A stretch of DNA of 8,959 nucleotides from Roseimaritima sp. (GCA_007124075.1 SLFV01000474.1:1-8959), one strand, 5' to 3'. Counted from the first letter of the stretch, positions 1 to 7,369 are shown. Made by a program: numbers and translations. The notes: generated by a model from the sequence alone, not told the origin.

Positions 1-41
1 CACGGACGTTATATTAGTAGGTGGCTAAACGGGCTGTCAAT

Positions 42-66
42 CGGTCCTGCAGCGCTCACAGGACCG
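42..66. terminator. Hairpin, possible terminator of a gene to the left
   Basis: CGGTCCTG (42-49) pairs perfectly with CAGGACCG (59-66) across a 9-base loop. An AT-leaning stretch (GATATTT) follows about ten bases later on the plus strand, but there is no clean T run. It could be a weak intrinsic terminator for a gene ending left of the window, or a leader structure. Confidence 0.4.
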
Positions 67-103
67 TCTGGCGAGATATTTCCTAATTCTCACTCATGGT
101 TAG

Positions 104-128
104 GGCGGCGTTGGGAAATTACGCCGCC
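104..128. repeat. Second 8-bp stem-loop in the leader
   Basis: GGCGGCGT (104-111) pairs perfectly with ACGCCGCC (121-128) around a 9-base loop. Stem and loop lengths are the same as in the hairpin 38 bases upstream, although the sequences differ. No T run follows on either strand, so a classical terminator is not supported. It may be a leader fold or part of a dispersed palindromic repeat. Confidence 0.4.
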
Positions 129-306
129 ACATGATCTTGTCGCCCCGGCGCAAAGCGGGTCGCTTGGACGATGCGACACAACCTCTGGGAAGAAGCAACC
201 CAAGTTGTTCCCCCGTGACATGTGTCCTGGTAAACTAAGGGTTCCGCCACGATCCTCATTGCCGTCGCTCAACGACATTGGAATCCTTTTATCACGAGAC
301 GAGATT

Positions 307-1230
307 ATGAGTCTTGCCGCTCCCGCAAAACCCTCCCGGCGCGAAACCCACGCCGCGAAGTTGAAGGACGGGCCCGATCTGAAGACCTCGCGGTTTGATT
401 CGGTCAGTTCCCTGTTGATGGCTTTGGCCCTGTTTATCGGTATCTTTGTGATGATGCTGTTTTTGGTCTGGCTGACGCGAACGCTGAAGTTTTCGGCTAG
501 ACCGTTTCCACCGATTATCGAGGAGGCAGCGGGCCGAGGCGATAATGCAGAGGGGTTTGAACGCGATTTTGATCCCCCAGGGGCGGACGAGGTCGAGGAG
601 TTGACAGAACCCACGTTGGAGGATGCGTTGGAGGCGGTGACCGACGCGGCCAGCAGCGTGGCGGCTTCACTGGACACCGTCAATACCGATGCAACCGCCA
701 GCACTGCTGGGACCGGCATGGGGGACAGTCGACCTCCGGGCCCCGAGGGCGAAGGGGAAGACATCATTCCTCGATTTGAACGTTGGCAATTGAAGTTTTC
801 TTCCACCGACGCGGCGTCGTACGCAAAGCAACTTGATTATTACAAAATCGAACTGGCCGCGATCGGGGGCGGTATCCAGGGTGTCGATGTTGCCTCCAAT
901 CTAAGCGGTGGGGCACGCCAGCGGCGGATTAGCAGCGAGGATCCCGACGCGAAACGCCTTTATTTTTCCTGGACCGATCCGTCCAACAACTTATCTCGTT
1001 GGGACCAGGAATTACTGCAAAAAGCAGGGGTCCCCAATGCGGCGGGAAGGATGCGATTGCAGTTCATCCCGCCAGAACTGGAGAACGAATTGGCGCACAT
1101 CGAACTTGAGCACCTGCAGTCTCAGGGGCGGGAAAGCATTACCGAAGTTGCCAAGACGGTCTTCGAATCGGCCGGTTCCGGCGGTAGTTATAAATTTCAA
1201 GTGATCGAGCAGCGTTATCGGCGCAAGTGA
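307..1230 (+). CDS. Single-pass membrane protein of unknown function
   Basis: This encodes a 307-residue protein I cannot assign to a named family. The N-terminus is short, charged and cytoplasmic-looking. One strong transmembrane segment lies at about residues 32-57. A disordered acidic linker rich in Glu, Asp, Ala and Thr runs from about 72 to 154. A folded-looking C-terminal domain (about 156-307) begins near the RFERWQLKF stretch and contains YAKQLDYYKIEL and KRLYFSW segments. The layout (one anchor, a linker, a periplasmic domain) is reminiscent of accessory proteins near ExbB/TolQ proton channels in planctomycetes, but no such partner is visible, so that is a weak inference. I chose ATG 307 because it is preceded by purine-rich AGACGAGA and places the anchor near the N-terminus. 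A TTG at 205 in the same frame would add 34 uncharacteristic residues. It is the only plus-strand gene, and its 3' end overlaps the convergent neighbour by 16 bases. Confidence 0.8.
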   Translation: MSLAAPAKPSRRETHAAKLKDGPDLKTSRFDSVSSLLMALALFIGIFVMMLFLVWLTRTLKFSARPFPPIIEEAAGRGDNAEGFERDFDPPGADEVEELTEPTLEDALEAVTDAASSVAASLDTVNTDATASTAGTGMGDSRPPGPEGEGEDIIPRFERWQLKFSSTDAASYAKQLDYYKIELAAIGGGIQGVDVASNLSGGARQRRISSEDPDAKRLYFSWTDPSNNLSRWDQELLQKAGVPNAAGRMRLQFIPPELENELAHIELEHLQSQGRESITEVAKTVFESAGSGGSYKFQVIEQRYRRK

Positions 1231-1616
1231 TCGTCCCGGTCTGCTTCGTCGGCGTTGAATGCTTCGATCTCGAACGGGTTTTCTCGATACCCGTCCTGCC
1301 CGCGCAGGCTCAGATAAACCCACGCCAATAGATATGCTGGCACCAGGAGGGGACCCCAACGCTCGAATTGACGCACGTGGACACGTTCATGTGTGCGAGT
1401 CCGACATAACACACTTTCGGAGGCTCCCAGGACGACGTGCCCCAAGGTGATGGCGATTGCGTGAGGCGGCAAACGCCACAGCCATTTAGCGATCGCAGGA
1501 CTGTGAATCTCCACAACGCCGTCGACAATGGCAAACCGCCCTCGAAGGATGAACCCCAGAAACAATCCAAGCAGCGAATAGGGCGCGGCCCAGAGCCTAA
1601 CCAGAATCAGACGCAT
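1215..1616 (-). CDS. Small membrane protein with HExxH motif (zincin-like)
   Basis: This encodes a protein of about 133 residues. Residues 76-80 read HERVH, a match to the zinc-metallopeptidase HExxH motif, inside THERVHVRQFERWGP. A Glu-rich segment NPFEIEA (about 113-119), 36-42 residues further on, could supply a third zinc ligand. Hydrophobic segments lie at about 9-24 and 88-105, so the motif sits next to a membrane segment. This suggests a minimal membrane-bound zincin-type protein, but activity is unproven and I know no named family for it. The start is uncertain. ATG 1616 begins the hydrophobic N-terminus (MRLILVRLW), but AGGTGA at 1633-1638 is better spaced for GTG at 1625 or 1628, adding three or four residues. 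The frame stays open to 1811, but that would overlap the sulfatase and adds nothing protein-like. It lies 136 bases downstream of the sulfatase and may be read through from that operon. Confidence 0.72.
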   Translation of the reverse strand: MRLILVRLWAAPYSLLGLFLGFILRGRFAIVDGVVEIHSPAIAKWLWRLPPHAIAITLGHVVLGASESVLCRTRTHERVHVRQFERWGPLLVPAYLLAWVYLSLRGQDGYRENPFEIEAFNADEADRDDHLRR

Positions 1617-1752
1617 CGCATCCACCACCGGATCACCTAAGCAAAACGGAAACCGTGCGGGATCAGGCGCCCGAACACCCTCGCAGACGTAGGTTGTTTC
1701 AGACGCGCGGTTGTAGCTTACCGCCCAGCCGCTTACCGTGCATGTAGCTTTT
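1617..1752. other. Spacer with nested short direct repeats
   Basis: This lies between the sulfatase stop and the HExxH gene. It contains TGTAGCTT twice (1712-1719 and 1743-1750), and between them GCTTACCG twice (1716-1723 and 1731-1738). I found no tRNA, no strong terminator hairpin and no clear promoter. An AGGTGA ribosome-binding site for the downstream gene lies at 1633-1638 (minus strand). Confidence 0.45.
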
Positions 1753-3237
1753 TCACAATCCCTGGGGATCAAATGCTTGGCTGGGAAGCTGGCCGCTAGC
1801 TCGTTCGGCAAGCAGATTTTTCAGTCGGTGGATTACCCGTGTGGCGGCAGGGTCGGGGTCGACCGCAAGGTTGCTGAATTCGCCGGGATCGGTGTGATGG
1901 TCGTACAGTTCTTCTCCGTGCTTGCCATTGCCCCAGGTGGTGTACCGGTAACGGGCGGTGCGAATACTGCACCCCATCACCGGTTCCGGCAAACGATCAT
2001 CGGCGGGACGGAGGATTTGCGTCACGGCAATGTCTGCCCAGTCCCGGTTCGGCTGTTGAAGCAACGGCTTCAGGCTTCTTCCATCCAGTCCTTGAATCGG
2101 ATCCAGGCCCGCAAGCTCCAGTAACGTCGGGTAGATATCGATAAACTCCACGACACGTCGGCAATTTCCCCGGCCTGAAAGCCCCGGGGCGCGAATCATC
2201 AACGGTGCGCGCGCCGCTGGCTCGAACAGGGTTCGCTTTTGCCAAATGCCCAAGTGTTCGCCCAAATGGTACCCGTGGTCGCTCCAAAAAACCACTATCG
2301 TTCGCTCGCTCAATTCCAAGCGATCCAATGCCTCCAGCAACCGCCCGACCTGCGCATCAATGAATGACACACAGGCGTAATAGGCTTGCGTTGCTTGCAG
2401 CAAGACCGTGGGCGGCAAACCGTAATGCGGGATGGGGTTGTTGTGAGCAAACGCTGCGACTGGAATATCATCGCGATCATCCGGCGGAGCGTACGGCAAA
2501 CGCATTGTCTCCAGTGGATAAAGGTCGAAATAGCGTTTCGGAGCCACATACGGCGTATGGGGGCGAAAGAAGCCGACCGCAAGAAACAGGGGCTGCTCGC
2601 CGGCGGATTCCAACAGCTTGATCGCCTCGGTGGCGATCCTTCCATCGGTTTGCTCCTCGTCCCGCCCGTCGGCGGCCAGCCAACTGAGCGCCGCGCTGAT
2701 CGGGCGACCCGGTTCCGCGTTGACAACTCGGGCTTCGTCCGTCTTGTCTCGACCAATCGGGTTGGTGACTCCGTGCCATGATGGCGGATCGTCCAAGCCA
2801 TCGGTTCCAATCGCTGCGGGGACTGCGTAGTGAAACACTTTACCAACGCGATGCGTGCGATAACCGGCCCGTTGAAATGCCTGCGGCAGCGTCACCGTCT
2901 CTGGGCGATGTTCCCGAAAATGTCGCGACAGGTCAAACACTTCAGTACGGTCCGGACGCAGGCCCGTCAGTAGCGATACGCGTGACGGGTTACACAACGG
3001 AATCTGGTTGTACGCGTTTTGAAAACAGATACCCTCACGGGCCAATCGATCAAGGTGTTGTGTTTGGGCAATTTTGTTACCGTAACAGCCTAACGCACAA
3101 TTCAGGTCATCGACCGCGATCATCAAAACATGAGGCCGTTCTGTCGCGGTTTGCGCGTGGACCAAGCTATGCACGAAGCACCCACTGCCAGCCGCGATCA
3201 CGCCCAACCACATGATCGGTTTTAAAAACAATCCCAT
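1753..3237 (-). CDS. Secreted sulfatase, iduronate-2-sulfatase-like
   Basis: This 494-residue enzyme should hydrolyse sulfate esters, probably on a sulfated polysaccharide, outside the cytoplasm. The N-terminus (about 1-28) is a signal peptide with a likely cleavage after VHA (residue 28). The sulfatase signature CNPSR at 82-86 supplies the Cys that is converted to formylglycine, the nucleophile. Metal and substrate residues typical of the family are visible: Asp43-Asp44 (AVDD), Lys133 and His136 (GKVFH), His227 (RPHTPY), Asp320-His321 ([10 protein letters not shown]) and Lys334. The order and spacing resemble human iduronate-2-sulfatase, and the full length is normal for that group, so the gene looks intact. 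The true substrate cannot be read from sequence. GGAG at 3243-3246, five bases before the ATG, supports the start. It is the third gene of a probable usp-transporter-sulfatase operon, 39 bases after the transporter. It needs a formylglycine-generating enzyme encoded elsewhere. Confidence 0.95.
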   Translation of the reverse strand: MGLFLKPIMWLGVIAAGSGCFVHSLVHAQTATERPHVLMIAVDDLNCALGCYGNKIAQTQHLDRLAREGICFQNAYNQIPLCNPSRVSLLTGLRPDRTEVFDLSRHFREHRPETVTLPQAFQRAGYRTHRVGKVFHYAVPAAIGTDGLDDPPSWHGVTNPIGRDKTDEARVVNAEPGRPISAALSWLAADGRDEEQTDGRIATEAIKLLESAGEQPLFLAVGFFRPHTPYVAPKRYFDLYPLETMRLPYAPPDDRDDIPVAAFAHNNPIPHYGLPPTVLLQATQAYYACVSFIDAQVGRLLEALDRLELSERTIVVFWSDHGYHLGEHLGIWQKRTLFEPAARAPLMIRAPGLSGRGNCRRVVEFIDIYPTLLELAGLDPIQGLDGRSLKPLLQQPNRDWADIAVTQILRPADDRLPEPVMGCSIRTARYRYTTWGNGKHGEELYDHHTDPGEFSNLAVDPDPAATRVIHRLKNLLAERASGQLPSQAFDPQGL

Positions 3238-3276
3238 GGCATCTCCAGTTTTATGAATGATCCTTGGTAATCTGTC

Positions 3277-5202
3277 TTAATCGGACTGACGCGTTGGCCT
3301 GGTAAACACGCAGAAAAACGCGACCAACAACACTGCAACCAGCAGCGACAAGACGGTCTTTGTAATCCCGTCAGGCGGATCCAATGCCCCCGTTAATCCG
3401 ACAGCGAACAAGCCTGCGATCAGAATCGCGGTAAGCGATTCGCCCGCGATGATTCCTGACGAAAAAAGCATGCCGTGGTGCAGTACCTGATCGTGCGAAC
3501 GTGCGGGTTTTCCGACGGTATAAAAATGAGCAATCAATCCTCCGATCAGGATCGGAATTGCAACGCCGAAGGGTAAATACAGGCCAACTGCAATCGGCAT
3601 CAAGTGAGCTCGAAACGTACAGCCCAAGACCTTCAGCAAGCGGTCCGCTCCCAGAATCATAAGCCCCAGAAACGCCCCGATGCCAATCATCTCCCACGGC
3701 AAGCTGCCCTGGCCAGAAAAGCCTTTGGCAAGATTGGCGAACAGGCTTGCCTGGGGGGCCGATAACTCCTTGCCGCCAATCCCTCCGGGGGTGTTGTTAT
3801 GCAGCAGCGTCATCACGGGCGCCATCACAAATGCCGCTACCGCCACCCCGGCAATTTGCATCAGCTGTTGCCGAAACGGAGCCGCGCCGACCAACAATCC
3901 CGTTTTCAAATCGTTGCAGACGTCGCCGGACGTGCAGGCAACACAGCAAACCACCGCCGCCACTCCAAGCGTGGCGACCATCGCTTCGATCCCACTGTAA
4001 TCAAACAACCACAGCATTGCACCAGAGGTCAAGACCGCCGTGATCGTCATCCCCGACACAGGACTGTTTGAATTACCCACCAGCCCGACGATGTAACTAG
4101 CAACGGCGGTAAAGAAGAAGCCCATCACCAACATAACCAACGTGGCTACAGCGCTAATCCCCAGCCCTTGCGTAAACCAGTAGTTGATCCCCGCCAACAT
4201 GACGAAGCACACCGTTCCCAAGCTGACGATCAGGACGGTCGGAATATCACGCTGCCGCGGATCGGAGCTCCGATTGCGTCCCAGGGTCGCGTTGCGCAGA
4301 TGGGCAATGGCGGCGTACAGTCCAGCGCGTACGGAGACGATGGAACTGATGCCCCCGACGACCATCGCACCGACGCCCACGTAGCGAATCTGGCTGGACC
4401 AGAGATCCCACGCAGTTTCCAGCGGCTCCGCATCGGACGGCGCCGGTACCAGCAACGGGATACCGACCAACCAGCCCAACGCGCCGCCAATGAAGATCAG
4501 GACCGCGACATTCAAGCGTACGATGAAACCTACCGCGATTAACATCGGTGAGAGGTCGCCTCCAACGTAGCCGACGCGATTACCAAACTGCCACGCGGTT
4601 TCCAGTGTGTCGTACAGCACATTGAAAAAAGAAGCAGCGATTTTGAATACAATTCCCACGATTCCGCCGATCAGCAGTCGCATCGCGGCTTGATCAGATC
4701 TGGAGCTGGATTGGTCCGCGCCCACAACCTGGGGGTTGCCCGCTTCCAAGACCGCCGCACAAGCGATGCCTTCGGGGTACGGCAATTCGGTATTGTCCAC
4801 CACGAAGACGCGCCGCATCGGAATCATGAACAAAATGCCTAACAAGCCGCCTGCGAGCGCAATCAGGGAGACAACCCAAAAGTCAAACGTTTGCCAGTAG
4901 CCAATCAGAATTAATGCGGGCATCGTAAAAATGATGCCCGCCGCCAAGGATTCACCTGCCGAGGCGCACGTTTGCACCTGATTGGCCGCCAGGATGTTTG
5001 ATCTGGTGAAAAACAGGCGAAACAACAGCATCGACATCACTGCGGCAGGGATGGATGCCGAAACGGTCATGCCTGCTTTCAAGCCAACGTAAACATTGGC
5101 CGCTCCCATCACAACGGCCAGTGCCATCCCTAACAAAACGACCGGTACCGATAATTCAGATTGGTCATCAGGTGGGTGACCACCAGAATGATTCGAATTC
5201 AT
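3277..5202 (-). CDS. OPT family oligopeptide transporter
   Basis: This encodes a 641-residue inner-membrane transporter of the OPT/YSL superfamily, whose members move oligopeptides or metal chelates, probably with protons. It is almost entirely hydrophobic, with roughly 14-16 membrane segments. Family landmarks in order (approximate residues): NVYVGLKAGMTVSASIP (36-52), ELPYPEGIACAAVLEAG (138-154), NSPVSGMT (378-385), TSGDVCNDLKTGLLVGA (423-439), GGKELSAPQASL (475-486), AVGLYLPFGVAIP (537-549) and GESLTAIL (586-593). The length is normal for bacterial members and no frame break is visible. I chose ATG 5202 because AGGA lies six bases upstream (5209-5212). A TTG at 5253 and an ATG at 5250 in the same frame would overlap usp and lack a ribosome-binding site. 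It is 34 bases downstream of usp and 39 bases upstream of the sulfatase, so co-transcription is likely. The substrate is unknown. Confidence 0.93.
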   Translation of the reverse strand: MNSNHSGGHPPDDQSELSVPVVLLGMALAVVMGAANVYVGLKAGMTVSASIPAAVMSMLLFRLFFTRSNILAANQVQTCASAGESLAAGIIFTMPALILIGYWQTFDFWVVSLIALAGGLLGILFMIPMRRVFVVDNTELPYPEGIACAAVLEAGNPQVVGADQSSSRSDQAAMRLLIGGIVGIVFKIAASFFNVLYDTLETAWQFGNRVGYVGGDLSPMLIAVGFIVRLNVAVLIFIGGALGWLVGIPLLVPAPSDAEPLETAWDLWSSQIRYVGVGAMVVGGISSIVSVRAGLYAAIAHLRNATLGRNRSSDPRQRDIPTVLIVSLGTVCFVMLAGINYWFTQGLGISAVATLVMLVMGFFFTAVASYIVGLVGNSNSPVSGMTITAVLTSGAMLWLFDYSGIEAMVATLGVAAVVCCVACTSGDVCNDLKTGLLVGAAPFRQQLMQIAGVAVAAFVMAPVMTLLHNNTPGGIGGKELSAPQASLFANLAKGFSGQGSLPWEMIGIGAFLGLMILGADRLLKVLGCTFRAHLMPIAVGLYLPFGVAIPILIGGLIAHFYTVGKPARSHDQVLHHGMLFSSGIIAGESLTAILIAGLFAVGLTGALDPPDGITKTVLSLLVAVLLVAFFCVFTRPTRQSD

Positions 5203-5236
5203 TGGGGTTCCTGAGCGTCTGCCACTTGCCGGAGCG

Positions 5237-5809
5237 TCATTGAGGGGCATCAATGACTTTGTAACGATGATCTGGGTGCCGCACGATGGTTACGGGCACG
5301 CTGCAGGTCCGCAAGACACGCTCCGTCACACTGCCCAACAGCATCGCCGCCAAACGCGAATGGCCGTGCGTTCCCATTACCACCAAGTCAATCGATTGCC
5401 CTTTCACGTAATCATTAATTTCTCGTGCCGCGTGACCGTAGCGAATGTCGCGATGCACCTCCAGCCCTGACCACCATGGATTATCGACAACGGCAATCTT
5501 TTCTGCGACCTCACTTTCCAGTGACTTCAGCAGTTCCGAGACATCGCGTTGACGTTCGCCTTCGGTTTCATTCAGTCGTGCCTCCGCTTTCGTAACCGCT
5601 TTTTCCAACTTATTAAAGTAGCTCCTTGCCACTTCGCCGCCAGAGGTGAAGTCCGGGTGATGGACCAGCGGACCCGCGTGTTCGATAACGTGCAAAATAT
5701 GCAGCGAAGAACCGTAGGTGTTGGCCAACGCCGCCGCATAATGGACGGCGTGATCGGCCGCGGCACTAAAGTCGGTGGGTACACAAATACGTTCAATGGA
5801 AAGTTGCAT
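5237..5809 (-). CDS. Universal stress protein, UspA family
   Basis: This 190-residue cytoplasmic protein belongs to the UspA family, which binds ATP or related nucleotides and supports survival under starvation or stress. The N-terminal strand with Asp13 (ICVPTDFS) and the C-terminal signature Gly146-x2-Gly149-x9-Gly159-Ser160 (GTHGHSRLAAMLLGS) match the ATP-binding subclass. The ending VPVTIVRHP is also typical. An inserted charged helical region (about 60-108) makes it longer than the usual 140-160 residues. The start at 5809 gives a standard N-terminus, but its nearest GGAG is eleven bases away, so translation initiation may be weak. It is the first gene of the probable operon with the OPT transporter, and could act as a regulatory subunit or stress sensor for that transporter; this is inference from position. 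Confidence 0.92.
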   Translation of the reverse strand: MQLSIERICVPTDFSAAADHAVHYAAALANTYGSSLHILHVIEHAGPLVHHPDFTSGGEVARSYFNKLEKAVTKAEARLNETEGERQRDVSELLKSLESEVAEKIAVVDNPWWSGLEVHRDIRYGHAAREINDYVKGQSIDLVVMGTHGHSRLAAMLLGSVTERVLRTCSVPVTIVRHPDHRYKVIDAPQ

Positions 5810-5898
5810 CGCTTAGCTTGCTCCAAATGGTCGGTTAATAGACAGTAGGTTCATGACGATCGCCGTTCCTTGCTTGTCGCAAAGCGACGTACCTGAGA

Positions 5899-5923
5899 AG
5901 CACCGTTGTTTTTGGCAGGTGCT
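5899..5923. promoter_or_regulatory. Inverted repeat AGCACC-N13-GGTGCT upstream of usp
   Basis: AGCACC (5899-5904) and GGTGCT (5918-5923) are exact inverted copies separated by 13 bases, about 90-114 bases upstream of the usp start. The half-site spacing could suit a dimeric repressor or activator, or the element could fold in the mRNA leader. Six-base arms can occur by chance, so confidence is low. Confidence 0.25.
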
Positions 5924-5980
5924 GATAGGATAGCGAATTCTGGTCGGCCGGTCAGAAGGTGGTGCGTTAATTTCAACTGT

Positions 5981-5997
5981 CAACGGTCTAGCCGTTG
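5981..5997 (-). terminator. Possible terminator of the cyclophilin-like gene
   Basis: CAACGG (5981-5986) pairs with CCGTTG (5992-5997) around a five-base loop, starting 12 bases after the stop codon of the cyclophilin gene on the minus strand. The trailing sequence is AT-leaning (AGTTGAAATT) but has no uninterrupted T run, so this would be a weak or factor-assisted terminator. Confidence 0.4.
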
Positions 5998-6009
5998 GCG
6001 CCGCACCAA

Positions 6010-7299
6010 CTAGGGGGTCTGCGGGGGGGCGACATATCTAACCGCGTAGTCGTGATCACGCTTGCGGATGACCGTCGCGGTGACGATGCGGTCGGGCGGG
6101 GCGGTGATCTGATCCTCGCTTTTGCCTTCCAATGTTTGCCGATTCAGATAAGAGATCGCATCCATACCTTCCGTAACACGACCAAAAACGGTGTACTGCC
6201 CCGTGTCCATGGTAATGGGCAGCAACAGGATCATCAGTTGGCTGCTGGCGGTATCAGGGATGGTCTCCCCCGTCTGGGAACCGGTCGGTGCAAGCTTGGC
6301 CATCACCAACGAACCACGCAGGGATGATCGAGCGTCGGGATGATCGGACTCGTCGGGAATTTTGTGTCCTGAATCTCCGGTGCCATCTCCAAAGGGATCC
6401 CCGGTCATCGCAAACAAACGATCCAAAACCTGGTAAAACGCCAAACCATCGTAAAATCCCTCTTCCACCAGTTGGACAAAATTTGCCACCGTATTGGGCG
6501 CTTGATCCTCGTACAGTTCGATCAGGACTCGCCCCCGCGTCGTCTGCAATTCAATCAGTGGCAAGTCGTCGGGGTCGTTTGCCAATCGCTCCTGTTCGGC
6601 TTGCCACGATTCTTGCAGCACGTCCAAAGTGACCAGTAGGCGAATGTCCTGTTCGTCGGGTTCCTGAACTTGCATCATCTTTTCCAAAAACGGCCGCGCT
6701 TCCTCGAACATGCCTTCGCAGATCAGCGCCCGAGCGGCGACGGAGGGGAATTTGGGCAGTTCGCCTTCGTTCAAAACCTGGGCTAACATCAAGGCTGGCT
6801 TCCCCAGGCCTTCATACCAATCCATTCGGCCACGATGTTCCATCGTACGAACCACAAAGTCCCATAATATCGGCGCGCCTCCCGGGCGAGCTTCCAGCAT
6901 CGTGACGACATGGGCCAACAGTTCTTCATAAAGCCTCCGTGATTCAGGCTCCAGTTCGCGAAACAGATCGCGATACTGGTTCATTGTCGCTAAAGGACCA
7001 TTGTTGTAATGCATCTGTGCGTGCTGAAGCTGAACGATGACCTCGGCCCACGCCGCTGTCCGTAACCTCAATTCGTCAATCAACGCCTGCTCCTGGGCAT
7101 CGATTTCGAGTTGCTGGTCAGGAAGGGGGCCTGGGTCTGGAGACCCGCTGTCGGGCAACGCGCTGTCGGGCGACACCGCTGCAGTCGAATCGGTTACTGC
7201 GGGCTGGTCGTCAGCGGTTGCAAGAAAACTGTAGATCGAACTGCCGACAGCGCAGCCGAATATGATCGCGGCCAACCAGGCGATTCGTCGTAAGTACAT
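6010..7299 (-). CDS. Exported cyclophilin-like protein, degenerate active site
   Basis: This encodes a 429-residue protein with a hydrophobic N-terminal segment (about 6-28; signal peptide or anchor), a Pro/Ser/Asp-rich linker (about 30-65), a mostly helical middle (about 65-243) and a cyclophilin-type domain (about 248-412). The fold is recognisable from IELYEDQAPNTVANFVQLV (261-279), GDPFGDGTG (300-308), GSLVMAK (329-335), SSQ (352-354) and TVFGRVTEGMDAI (370-382). However, key residues of peptidyl-prolyl isomerases differ. The catalytic Arg of the usual FHRV is Gln290 (FYQV), the Gln of QGGDP is Met298, and positions equal to human CypA Phe113 and Trp121 are Met356 and Met364. It may be a non-catalytic binding protein or chaperone outside the cytoplasm. 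The ATG at 7299 has only a weak ribosome-binding site (GGA five bases upstream). It is 200 bases from usp and probably transcribed separately. Confidence 0.88.
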   Translation of the reverse strand: MYLRRIAWLAAIIFGCAVGSSIYSFLATADDQPAVTDSTAAVSPDSALPDSGSPDPGPLPDQQLEIDAQEQALIDELRLRTAAWAEVIVQLQHAQMHYNNGPLATMNQYRDLFRELEPESRRLYEELLAHVVTMLEARPGGAPILWDFVVRTMEHRGRMDWYEGLGKPALMLAQVLNEGELPKFPSVAARALICEGMFEEARPFLEKMMQVQEPDEQDIRLLVTLDVLQESWQAEQERLANDPDDLPLIELQTTRGRVLIELYEDQAPNTVANFVQLVEEGFYDGLAFYQVLDRLFAMTGDPFGDGTGDSGHKIPDESDHPDARSSLRGSLVMAKLAPTGSQTGETIPDTASSQLMILLLPITMDTGQYTVFGRVTEGMDAISYLNRQTLEGKSEDQITAPPDRIVTATVIRKRDHDYAVRYVAPPQTP

Positions 7300-7355
7300 T
7301 TCTATCCAATCGAAAAAACGTAACCATTCGCGTACTCGTCAGCCGTCACGCGATA

Positions 7356-7369
7356 CCCTGAATTCAGGG
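7356..7369. promoter_or_regulatory. Perfect 14-bp palindrome, candidate operator
   Basis: CCCTGAATTCAGGG is a perfect palindrome 57-70 bases upstream of the cyclophilin-like start codon. It lies just downstream of a CATAAT element that could be a -10 box, so a dimeric regulator bound here would cover the transcription start. No known binding site is recognised. Confidence 0.35.

Larger units (their letters stand above)
1..306. other. Non-coding leader with two hairpins
   Basis: I see no convincing gene in this stretch. Plus frame 1 has no stop from the window edge into the membrane-protein gene, but the residues it would encode show no protein-like pattern. The membrane-protein gene has a natural start with an adjacent transmembrane segment at 307. 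The stretch holds two perfect 8-bp stem-loops (listed separately) that may end transcription of a gene lying left of the window or fold in the 5' leader. I could not identify a good -35/-10 pair. Confidence 0.5.
5810..6009. other. Spacer between cyclophilin-like gene and usp
   Basis: This 200-base stretch holds no gene that I can support. It should contain the end of the cyclophilin transcript (hairpin 5981-5997) and the promoter and leader of the usp operon (dyad 5899-5923). A smaller stem, GTCGC/GCGAC with a three-base loop, lies at 5876-5888. I could not pick a convincing minus-strand -35/-10 pair. Confidence 0.5.

Noticed and set aside
1..306. Extension of the membrane-protein frame upstream to the window edge (no stop codon, TTG at 205).
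   Set aside because: The residues are not protein-like, two strong hairpins lie in the stretch, and ATG 307 gives a sensible short cytoplasmic tail before the membrane segment.
90..806. A 238-codon minus-strand open frame opposite the membrane-protein gene.
   Set aside because: Its product is low-complexity Ser/Ala/Pro, mirroring the acidic Ala-rich linker on the other strand. No domain or ribosome-binding site is evident.
1617..1811. Longer start of the HExxH protein overlapping the sulfatase.
   Set aside because: The added 65 residues show no membrane or domain pattern, and AGGTGA at 1633-1638 favours a start at 1616-1628.
2778..3215. Plus-strand open frames opposite the sulfatase and the OPT transporter, such as 2778-3215 and 4168-4542.
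   Set aside because: They are antisense shadows of clearly identified genes and have no recognisable domain.
5203..5253. Longer start of the OPT transporter (TTG 5253 or ATG 5250) overlapping the end of usp.
   Set aside because: No ribosome-binding site precedes it, while ATG 5202 has AGGA at ideal spacing and removes the overlap.
5810..6009. A riboswitch or small RNA in the spacer upstream of usp.
   Set aside because: Only short unrelated stems are visible, with no recognised conserved core.
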